Source of the DNA: Eutreptiella sp. 'Long Island Sound 2002'
Taxonomy: Eukaryota; Euglenozoa; Euglenophyceae; Eutreptiales; Eutreptiaceae
Length of the DNA: 64,000 bases
Reading direction: 5' to 3'
Assembly: GCA_964036045.1 (NCBI GenBank)
Contig: OZ038378.1
Location: 158,356,576-158,420,575 of the forward strand
Both the position numbers and the translations under genes were made by a program. Under the pieces are notes generated by a model that searched no databases, was not told the DNA's origin, and saw nothing but the letters and a program-made list of their open reading frames with translations. Positions 1 to 10,700 of this stretch are shown here, piece by piece (the stretch's first letter is position 1; the number at the start of each line of letters is the position of its first letter).

Positions 1-1345
1 GGTTTTGGCACATGGGCCTTGGTAGTTGGGCGACCTGGAGGTGGGGGGGGGTTGGCACAAGGCCTTGGTGGTTGGGCGACCTGGAGGTGGGGGGGGGTTG
101 GCACAAGGCCTTGGTGGTTGGGCGACCTGGAGGTAGGGGGGGTTGGCACAAGGCCTTGGTGGTTGGGCGACCTGGAGGTTGGGGGGGGGGGTTGGCACAA
201 GGCCTTGGTGGTTGGATGACCTGGAGGTAGGGGGGGTTTGGCACAAGGCCTTGGTGGTTGGGCGACCTGGAGTTGGGGGGGGGGGGGGGGGGGGGGTTGG
301 CACAAGGCCTTGGTGGTTGGGCGACCTGGAGGTGGGGGGGGGGGGGGGGGTTGGCACAAGGCCTTGGTGGTTGGGCGACCTGGATGTGCGGGGGGGTTGG
401 CACAAGGCCTTGGTGGTTGGGCGACCTGGAGGTGGGGGGGGGGTTGCACAAGGCCTTGGTGGTTGGGCGACCTGGAGTATGGGGGTTGGCACAAGGCCTT
501 GGTGGTTGGGCGACCTGGAGGTAGGGGGGGGGGGGGGGGTTGGCACAAGGCCTTGGTGGTTGGGCGACCTGGAGGTAGGGGGGGTTTGGCACAAGGCCTT
601 GGTGGTTGGGCGACCTGGAGGTGGGGGGGGGGGGGGGGGGGGTTGGCACAAGGCCTTGGTGGTTGGGCGACCTGGAGGTGGGGGGGGGGTTTGGCACAAG
701 GCCTTGGTGGTTGGGCGACCTGGAGGTAGGGGGGATTGGCACAAGGCCTTGGTGGTTGGGCGACCTGGAGGTAGGGGGGGGGGGGGTTGGCACAAGGCCT
801 TGGTGGTTGGGCGACCTGGAGGTGGGTGGGGGGTTGGCACAAGGCCTTGGTGGTTGGGCGACCTGGAGGTGGGGGGGGGGTTTGCACAAGGCCTTGGTGG
901 TTGGCCGACCTGGAGGTAGGGGGGGGGGTTTGGCACAAGGCCTTGGTGGTTGGGCGACCTGGAGGTGGGTGGGGGTTGGCACAAGGCCTTGGTGGTTGGG
1001 CGACCTAGAGGTGGGGGGGGGGGGTTGGCACAAGGCCTTGGTGGTTGGTCGACCTGGAGGTAGGGGGGGTTGGCACAAGGCCTTGGTGGTTGGGCGACCT
1101 GGAGGTGGGGGGGGGGGGGGGGGGGGTTGGCACAAGGCCTTGGTGGTTGGGCGACCTGGAGGTAGGGGGGTTTGGCACAAGGCCTTGGTGGTTGGGCGAC
1201 CTGGAGGTGTGGGGGGGGTTGGCACAAGGCCTTGGTGGTTGGGCGACCTGGAGGGGGGGGGGGGGGGTTTGGCACAAGGCCTTGGTGGTTGGGCGACCTG
1301 GAGGTGGGGGGGGGTTGGCACAAGGCCTTGGTGGTTGGAGGGGGG
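1..1345. repeat. G-rich minisatellite, about 28 units
   Basis: About 28 tandem copies of a 40-60 bp unit built on TTGGCACAAGGCCTTGGTGG followed by TTGGGCGACCTGGAGGT and a run of 5 to 24 G. Units are nearly identical apart from G-run length and the odd T or A before the run, which suggests recent expansion or gene conversion. The array abuts the first recognisable exon of the Armadillo/SAM gene, so it is probably intronic. All plus frames are open only because the unit lacks stop codons. Confidence 0.95.
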
Positions 1346-1521
1346 GAGGGTAAAGGAACAACAACCAGACGGAATGTCACACAGGGGGGTACCTCCCCCT
1401 CTTCCAATGCACCCCTGCTACTGGGCTTGTGTGTTCGAATCACCCGACCGGACTGCGCCCAAACTGCAATGGAACGGGTCCGGCCCACACCCCGATGAAT
1501 GGTGCTGTTCCTTGTCCCCAG

Positions 1522-1780
1522 GCGTGGATGGAGCAGAGTGCGGATCTGGACGGTGCGCTGCTAAGTGTCTCGTGCGAGTACGGGATTCCCTGCGTGGGAT
1601 GGATGGGGTCCACCACCATGGTCACGATGGACTGCATGCGGGCGCAGTCCCAGGACTTGTGGGCCCGGCATGCGGGGCAGCTCGAGACGTTGGGGCGCGC
1701 CAAGTTCAATAGTTGGCTCATTGAAAGCGGCACGATTGATGAAGAAGTGCATATCGTCGGCTCGACTCCTCTGGTGTATG
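1522..1780 (+). CDS. Exon a: N-terminal part
   Basis: Acceptor TGTCCCCAG before 1522 and donor GTATGT after 1780. It encodes 86 codons plus one base, beginning AWMEQSADLDG and containing GIPCVGWMGSTTMV. I do not recognise the fold. It could be the first coding exon present or a later one. Confidence 0.7.
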
Positions 1781-4700
1781 GTATGTGACCAGACATGCCA
1801 CTGGCGTCTGGCACGGAAACTGGTTCTCAGTAGCAACCAGCCCCGTGTCAAACGCCACTCACTAATACCCGCCCCCTGCACCACCAGAACTCAGTAAGAA
1901 CGTGCCGCGTCCAGCGTGTGGCTCAGTAGGACCCTGCTCCATCTGATCATGTCTGAGCGGGCAGACGCTAGTGGCACGTCTCTGTATGTGACAGCCGGCC
2001 AAGTTGTTTGAGGTTTAGAGACTGGTCCCTCCACGGGTTGGGCTTTGACGTCGTTCAACGCCCCTGAAACCTTTATGGGTGTCTTCTGCTCCCGTGTTCA
2101 GGGGATGGGACATCAGTGGATGGGGTATTGGTTGCAGGACTTCATGGCTGGAAACGTGCCCGGCACGCGTTTCGCAGCCCTCTTTCTGTCTTACTGTCTA
2201 CGTGGAGGGGAGTGCGGGGTCGGGCATTTTCAAGCGGTTCGACAATGCGACAAAGTCGGAGAGCACCCACGTCGTTCTTCGGAGAAGGGGTGGGTGGTGC
2301 AACGCGCCCGTGAGGGATCCCTCTCTGACACCCCCCCACCGGCCCCGTCCCCCACCCCGACTGAATGTGAAGCCTGCCAGCGCTGGCAGGGCCGTGGACG
2401 CCACTTGGGCACACCGCGGCAATCGGGAGCAGACCTGCCACTAGCGTCTGGTAGGGAAACTTGTTCGCGGCAGCAGCCGGCCCGGTGTCAAGAGCCACTC
2501 AGTAATATCCGCCCCCGGCATCACCAGAACTCAGTAGGAACGTGCCGCGTCCACTGTTTGGCTCAGTAGGACCATGCTCCACCCCTTCATATCTGAGCTG
2601 GCAGATGCCAGTGGCAAATCTGATCGGGAGCAGTAAGACAAGCATCCCACACTCACCCACAAACCCGCAGCCCCTCCCCTTTGTTTGTCGAAAGCCAAAC
2701 CCCCTGCGTGTCCGGCGGGTGCGCAGACGTCCCCACACATTCCACTTTGGACTGGTCCGCAATCTCTGCAGAGGACATATCCCGGACCCGCCTGGGCAAT
2801 GTACTGGCTACGATGAAGGCCATTGACCGCGAGAACCAAGAGAACGTGATGGACCTGCTGCAGTCCGAAAAGAAGGCGCGGCTGAGCCTCGCCCACGAGG
2901 AGGTCGCCGAACGCCGGCAGAGGCTGCGGGCCCTGAACATGCTGCTGAAGCAGCAGGAGGCGCAGCAGCGCGCCGTTCTGAAGGACGAGGCGGACGAGCG
3001 GGAGGCGATGGTGAAGCAGGAGGACGCCGGGTACCGGATGATGTTGAAGCTGTATGTCTGTGTGCCCGTCCCGGACCCGCCACCGCGCGCCGGGCAGAGC
3101 AGCGGCAGAGCAGCGCATAGACCATCTTGCTCTTGTTGCATGGGGCCAAGCCGATTAAAAGTGGGGGTAGGGCCGGGGGCCAAATCCAATTTACGCTGTA
3201 AATTACGTAAATTTTTGTAAATTGCGCAAAAAGTGGCGTAAATTTCTGTAAATTTTTGTAAATTCGGTGTAAATTCGGGAACCCATGTCTTTTGCATGCT
3301 ACTAGATGTTGGGAAATATCATAAACACCCCCCACATTGCCCACATGTGATGTATATTTTTGTTTTTACCATGTTTGTACCATGTTGCTGCTGCCTACTT
3401 GGTACATTGCAGCATGAACTACTACTGAGCGCCAGATTTCGCAAGACGAGGCGCTATACAAATGTCGTTTGTTGCGAGGTGCTTTCCAGCGCGGATTAGC
3501 AAGACGGGGCGCTATACAAATGGTTTGTTGCTACCTGAAGATCCTGCATTCGGAGCAAAACCCCGGCCCGAGTGTAGCGCCAATTTCTTTCTAGGGCGAA
3601 CACATTCGTTCAAACTTTCTCTCTCCTTCCCACGCTTTGTTGCGTGGCCCCTCGAGTTGGGGTTAGGGACTCACAATCCACGCTTTGTTTGTGTGGCCCC
3701 TCGAGTTGGGGTTAGGGACTCACAATCCACGCTTTGTTGCGTGGCCCCTCGAGTTGGGGTTAGGGACTCACAATCCACGCTTTGTTGCGTGGCCCCTCGA
3801 GTTGGGGTTAGGGACTCACAATCCACGCTTCGGTGTGGCCCCTCGAGTTGGGGTTAGGGACTCTCAATCCGCGCTTTGTTGCGTGGCCCCTCGAGTTGGG
3901 GTTAGGGACTCTCAATCCACGCTTTGTTGCGTGGCCCCTCGAGTTGGGGTTAGGGACTCACAATCCACGCTTCGGTGTGGCAAGCTTAGGGCCGACAGGG
4001 TAATGGGGTTATGGGTGTATGGGGTCCAGTCCACGCTTTTGGGAATTCCTCATAGCCACTAGGTTGAATCAAGTATGGGGTTACGTTCAATGTTCTCTGC
4101 CGCCTTAGCTTTCTCATGTAATGTGGGTGCGGAAGCAAGACCCGGCTGCAGAGTGGCAAGAGTTTGCTACCCCTGCTGCTGCTCTCCGCCATGTAGGCAC
4201 TACAGATGGGACTGGCAATGTGACTATGTGGCAGGCGGACGAGCGGAGCATCCCCCCAACAGGTATTTTCTGCTGCCCTGCCACCCTGCCTGCTTGCAGG
4301 TGCCTGACTTCCCCCCTGCCGGGTTAATGTTTCCTCTTGTTTGCCCTGTTTGCAGGCCATCCAGAGGATCGTCTTGACCCTGCAGAGGGCCTGGAAGCGT
4401 GGATCGAGGAGGATCCGGAGGCCCTCGAGTCATGGCTGCGGGGCATCAAACAGTGATGCCATGCAGCTAGCAACATAGGATTTCTGTGGCGTTGTGTTGT
4501 GTCGTTCTGACTTGTCTTGTTCTGACCTGTTTCGTGTACTGCCTGCTTTTTACCTCCTGACTGTAACCTTTCCATGTATCCTCTGACCCTCCCACCCACA
4601 TCGCGAAACTAGTGTACGTACCCCACCCCAACCACCCTCCCCCCCTCTCCCTTGATGAATGTGCCGCTCTTTTTGCAGTTTGTTGTGCAGTTTTTTTGCA

Positions 4701-7700
4701 GTATTTTTCTGTCCTTGTGACAGCACAATTTTTGGACCACAACCTGGGTCCATGGTACATTTCCCAGCCCACGATACCCCCTCCACCCCCGGCAGTGCTT
4801 GGGCAAACCCACCTAAAAAAAAAACCCAGCCTGCCGGTCTATATAAGTATGTACACACAAACAATTTTTTAATCCAAACACGAAACCAATCATACAAACG
4901 GTGGGAAAACGCCACTTGGGGTCACAAGGCCCAAGCAACCAATGTTCAAAACACCATATTACAGTGTTTTGAGTTTTTGTAATTGGTTGAGCTGTTGAGT
5001 GACACCGTCCGTTTTTTAAATTTACACTATTTTTACAGAAATTTACGCCACTTTTGGGAAAATTTACAACAATTTACACCATGTGGGGGCCGGGGGCCAA
5101 AACCACTGTAAACCCCCGTAAATAATCGGCTTGCATGGGGGCCTTTGACTTGGAGGGGGTGGTGGGGTTGTGGAGATTTGAAATATGCATGAAAGACACG
5201 GAAAAAAAGGGAGCCGGCCTTTGAAGCCCCCTCCCGGGGGGGGGGGGGGTTGGAAAAGGGGCTCCCAGCCCCCTCCACCCCACCCCCAAGTAAATTTTTC
5301 GGGAGCCCAAATGATGTTCCGCACGTGCCAGGGACCCATTTGCGCTTTCATGACCTCCCCTCGCCTTCAGTGCTCTGCGGACCTGCCTTCTACACACAGG
5401 ACGAAGTATGAGCGCAAGATGCACACCAGCCACAATCTGTCCGTGGCAGAGGAGCAATCCTCGGCGACCGTTGCCGCCGCGCCCGTCACGGTGGCCACTG
5501 TAAACGAGACACAGGAATGGGCAGCTGCATCGCTGGCAATCCAGTCGGAGGAAGAGCAAAGCGCACAAGCACCGAAGGTGTGTGCACGTTTGCAGACCAC
5601 GGGGGCATGTTGCACGGTGTGCACACGCTGTGCACGAGGTTTGTACAGGGGTGGGGGGGGGATTTCGTGGCACTTTAATTTCGCGTGGGAAAGTTTGCGT
5701 TTCAAATTGACCGCGAAATTTCCCACGCGAAATTCAGGGTCCTCCGCGAATTTCTCGCACACTTGCAGTACACACTGTGGACTCTGGCGGCGGGGGGGGG
5801 GCAGACTCTGACTCCAGGGGGCTCTGCGAAATTTCCCACAGCGAGATTTACCACCGCGAATTTGACGTGGCACGACCACCCCCGCCCCCTTGTACAAGAA
5901 CGCACCCAAGCTGGATAGTACTGCCAAGCACCCCGGATTGTGACCCCTGCGCTGCATTTATATGAGCTGCACATGTGCTTTCCCCTCGTTTCTGGGACAT
6001 CTGTGTGTGTTGCTGTCCATGCCATTGGAAAAGGGTGCCCCGTTTTGGTAATGTGGGGATCCATTCGAGGAACCCCACTCAGGGGTCTCCACTGCTGTGC
6101 CATCTCTCAGAACCTCATCAATGGAAAGGGAGTATCGGGTGCGGTCGCGTTCCCCACCCCCCGTCCTCCCATTGGCCTGGCCTCATCGCATCACCCATAC
6201 TACACCGTACTACACCCCACAATCAGGGATGTATTAGAACGGCCGTAAGGGGGTACCCCCCCCCCCCCCTCCCCTTCCAATGTTTGAGGCTGACAGCCAA
6301 AATTTTGCTTCGGCGCCTTCAGCGCTAAGAGGATTTAAGGATAAAAAATTTTGGCCCGCCTTCGGTGGGGACCATAAGGGGACCCAAGGAGGAGGGGTGT
6401 CCCAACACCCCCCCCCCCTCCCTGAACTAGCACCCATGGCCTTGTGTGACATTCACGTTGCTGGTTGTGGTGAGCACCTCCCAGCCTGGGGTCTTCGTGA
6501 TGACCGCATACTGGGCACTGATCAGGCCGTCAGGGGAGGACGCCATGGGCAGAGGTTGCATTCTGGATTCCCCCCCCAAGGCAGGGGGATGCCCGCGGCA
6601 GTGCGGATGCCCGCAGTAGTACGGATGCCTGCTTGTCATAGCAGAAGGTTCAAGGGCGAGAGGCCAATAGGCGCCGCCACAGGCTAACAGAGCCAACCAC
6701 CAAGGCCTTGTGCCAACCCCCCCCCCCCCTCCCGCTTCTAATACATCCCTGGCCACAATGTTCGGCAACCCCATCTTGGCGCTCCTTGTACACGGCCCAT
6801 GCTTCTCTTGGCTCCTCCGCTGCCACCTCCTTCGTCTTCAACACCTCTGACTGGGTGGGTGTGAAACCAGTGCTGACGGTGTATTGCACTGCCGTGATGG
6901 TGGGAGAGCACGCCGCTTGCCTCGTTGTTTGCATGGGCAAGAGCATCGCTAATTACCCTGAAATCCCCCAATTCTGCCCTGTAAACTGCACGCCGTGCGT
7001 GCTGCGCGCACGCACTGTGCACAAACACCCCCCATGTCCAGAGTTTTGCTGAACAACTCAGCATCTCCTGTGGGGTGGGGGGTGGGGGGGGGTCTGACAC
7101 CCCCCACCCATCCCCCTCGGACCCCCCCCCCCCCCAAGTAATTTTTCTCTGGGTCTTCGGCCAATCAAAATTTTTCTGGCGCCTTTGGCGCAATTCAGTT
7201 TAGGCCAAAAAATTTGTTTGGCACCTTCGGTGCCTCTTGCAACTCAGGGTCTCATGAGGGGGGGGGCGGCCCCCCCCTTTCGCCAACCCCCCCCCCCCCT
7301 TTGAGGAAAGCTCTGCCCATGTCTTATTCATCTGAACACCCCTGCCCCCCTCCCCAGCCCCCCCCCCCCCTTTACAACACCTCTCCCTGCGCCTTTCCTC
7401 CCTCCGTGTCTCCCACTCTCCTTGGAAGTGTAAACGTTGTCACCGAGCGTATCCCGCGCAGACAAAAGTGGAAAACGTACCCCCGGATGTGCCAATTTCA
7501 TGCATCCGGCTGTCAGGGCACCCCACTGTTCCTCCTGCCGTGTTTGAGGGTCAAGCAGGACAACTTTGATCCAGATGTTGGCGACTCATGCCCCTCCTCG
7601 TTGATTGCCCAGGAGGCTGCGCCCTGGAAAACGGCCACGAACAAATACACCGCCCTGGAGGAGGATGAGCAGGTGCGGCGGTTGAAGATGCTGCACGACG

Positions 7701-10700
7701 AGGACGAGGAGTACGCGACGTTCGACACGCGGTTTGTCCGCGAGGGGTACGTCGCGAAGCGGCGCGAGGACAAGCGGAAGGAGGAGGAGAGCTACCCGCG
7801 GCTGTCCCGGAAGTTCAAGGCCACCATCAAGCAGAACACCGCGCAGGCCCCCATGCAGGAGTCCGAGTCGGCGATCCGGCAGGACGAGCTCCTGGAGGGC
7901 GAGTTGTGGAAGCTGGCCAACGGGGAGCGGATGGTCAGCCTGCAGGACATCACTTGGGTGTTGGGCCAGATGAGGCAGGTCTTGCCCACCCCCTCGACCC
8001 CCCCCCCCCCCCTCTGCAGCTGAACAGCAGCCTCGTGACCGCCTAAAGGACGCTATCTTCTCATGGCTCCGGTAGTGGAATTTAGCGGAGGTGACTTAAC
8101 CTTCGAATTGGATCCCATTTGACCGGACCCGTAGCCTTTGGAATATAGGCAGGTACCCTCGCCCCCCCATGTCCAGCTCCCCCCCTTGTCCATCCCCCCC
8201 CCCCGGGGGGGGGGGGGGGCGTCACTGCCTAGTTCCAAAAAAAACGTGTTGCTGCCATATTGCACAGGATTGTGCCACCGTGACACCTCGTTGTCTGAGA
8301 TTATGGTCACCTCCTTTGTTCTGACCCCTTGCACTCCTCAGACCTCTGAAAATGTTCCCTCAAGGCGCTGTTGTGCGCTATGTCCGTTCCACAAAGGAGC
8401 CTGTGCTGGCTGTTGTCCAAGGCCCTTCTCCGCATGGTGAACAGTATAGAACCATCACGTACAAACGTGGTGCTGCTGAAGTTGTGCATGACCGCGCTTC
8501 AGTGACACGCAAACGTGGAAAGCAGGCTGCAGCAAAGCCTGCTGCCGCCAGTGCATCCATCCCTGTCGCTGATGGGGAACATGTGCAGTTGTTCAAGACT
8601 TTGTGGGACTGTAAGAGGAAGTTTTACACTGTCCCTTTGCAGAACAAGGGGCATGCACAGAACTGATGAGTGGATGCTGTGCATTGAGAATTCTGCTTAT
8701 TTGTATTGTGTGCATGGCATGACTGGCCATGAATTCTGCAGAGTATGCGCCGGCAAATGGTTTGTCGGGAGTGGTGTCCACCTCCCCGGGGGGGGGGGGG
8801 GGGGGGGGCGTCATTTGGTGACCGTCCCCCCCGGGTTGGGGGGGGGGGGGGCTGGACATGGGGGGGCGAGGGTACCAATAGTGTGAAAGTACCACGAGGA
8901 AATCTTATCGAAATATGGCTTAATTTTATTCGCGACTCTAATCAATATTGTGTACCTTTTGCATCATGGATCCCTCAGTCCGATTAATTTATCATCTCCC
9001 CCTTGTCCTTATTGAGAGAGGTTCGATCAAGCCGCGCATGACTCCTTTGTGAGGCTGGAGCAGGTTCTCAACGTCTTGTGCGAGGCACTGGAGTGCTTGC
9101 CTCGGTTAACTATGAGAAAGCGGAGAAGCGGTGTGACCTATGCTTTGGTCAGCAGGAGCCGATCTTGGACGGCCTGGAGGACCGCGCCCCTGACAACGGG
9201 AACCAGCGCAAGAACCCCCCCCCCCCGCAACACGGTTTAGGCCTGCAACCAGATCCACAGGCAACCAGGAAGGGCCCAGCCTTTGCCGTCTCAGATCGTC
9301 ACACCCCTTTGCTAGCGGCCAATCCCTTCCAATGCCCCCCAGGGCCGTGCTTCGGCCGATGTGGTGCCCCCGGCCGTGATCGCACAAATTTTTCTCCAGG
9401 CCTTTGGCCAATCAAAAATTTTCTCTGGCGCCTTCGGCGCAAGTCAGTTTAGGCCAAAAAATTTCTTCGGCGCCTCTAACAACTCAGGGTCTCCTGAGGG
9501 GGGGGGGGGTCCCCCCCACAGCCCCACCCACCCACCCCCCTTGGACCCCCCCCCCCCAAGGAAAACTCTGCTCGCCCCCCCCCCCCCCCCCCCTTTGCTA
9601 GCAGCCAATCCCTTCCAATGCCCCCCAGGGCCGTGCTTCGGCTGGGATGGGGCCCATGTGGTGACCCTGGCCAGGGGTCGCAGGGTCCGTCAGAAAGTAG
9701 TTGCTTCGGACTCGGGTTGGGGTTCAACGCATGGTGCTCACGATCGGCGCCCCAAGTTGTGCCCACCCTGCACCAGCACCACCTTACAACCCCAACTGCA
9801 CTCGCAACGCTTTTATGACAGTCAGAGGGAAGGATTGTGCGCTTAGGCGCATAAAAGGTATGGAGTCCCACGCTGCATTCACATCCAACTGTACAGCACT
9901 GCGTGGTGTGTTTGGGCAGTGGGGCTTTCAACTGAGGGGGGGGGGGTCAATAGAGCCCCCCAAAACTGGGGGGGGGGGTTCGGGAAAAGGGCTCAATTGA
10001 CAGGACCATCAATCAGTTATTATAACCTCTGGCGCCGAAGGCGCCGAAATTTTTTTTGCGCATTAAAAATGGACAATTTTTTTTTTCACCAAATCCATGG
10101 CAACTGATGACTTTTCTGAACCCCCTCGACGCGCTGATTCCAAAAATCCCATTTTCATTTTTTGCCGATTTTTGGGTCTGGGTCACCTCCGAGGCCCGGG
10201 GATCAGTCTCGTTTGGATTTTGGGGGTCCCGTCAGTTGAGCCCCTTTTGGGGGAGGGTCTAGCCAGGGGGCTATATCGACCCCGCCCCCTCCAATTGAAA
10301 GCCCGCCTGCCCCAGACGCACTCAGTACATGGAGTCCCATCAACAGACGTGCGTATACCCAGAACGCAGGCCTGGGGCATCCACAATTCGCACGTTGGCA
10401 ACCCTTGGCACACTGCGCAGATGCCGAGCTGCCTGGTCCGGGCCATTCCAGCTGCGTTCGTCCGTCCCCGCGTGCCTTCCAAGCGATTGGCGATGCGCTC
10501 CACTACCACTCGCCAACTGTCCTCAGCCATTTTTGCGGCCGCGTGAACCTACCCTCTAATTTCCTCCCCCTCAAGCGCAGCCCCCCCCCCCCCCCCAACA
10601 CTCTCCGACACTGATTGCTGATGTCTGACTGACAGCTACTGACTGTGATTGTCTGACTAATGTAGTCAGACATGATGTTCTGTGTTCTGTTTCAGACACA

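Larger units (their letters stand above)
3148..5129. mobile_element. Intronic element with long imperfect terminal inverted repeats
   Basis: The segment is bounded by AAGCCGATTA... (3148) and its inverse ending near 5129. Inside both ends are AT-rich GTAAATTT arrays, and a 22-bp stretch (3231-3252) recurs exactly inverted at 5032-5053. The inverted arms are about 110 bp and imperfect. They enclose a minisatellite and a small spliced ORF ending in TGA. No target duplication was found, so the superfamily is unknown. The remaining sequence, including 4457-5031, shows no gene. Confidence 0.55.

Noticed and set aside
143-1712. Long Gly/Trp-rich open frames over the minisatellite
   Set aside because: All phases are open because the unit has no stop; the translations are pure repeat and the G-run length varies freely.
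2045-2300. Possible additional exon (IFKRFDNATKSESTHVV) between exons a and b
   Set aside because: None of the nearby AG acceptors gives a phase compatible with its neighbours, while exon a joins exon b directly in frame.
3640-3975. Telomere-like GGGGTTAGGG motifs
   Set aside because: They are one per 48-bp unit and embedded in unrelated sequence, so not a telomeric array.
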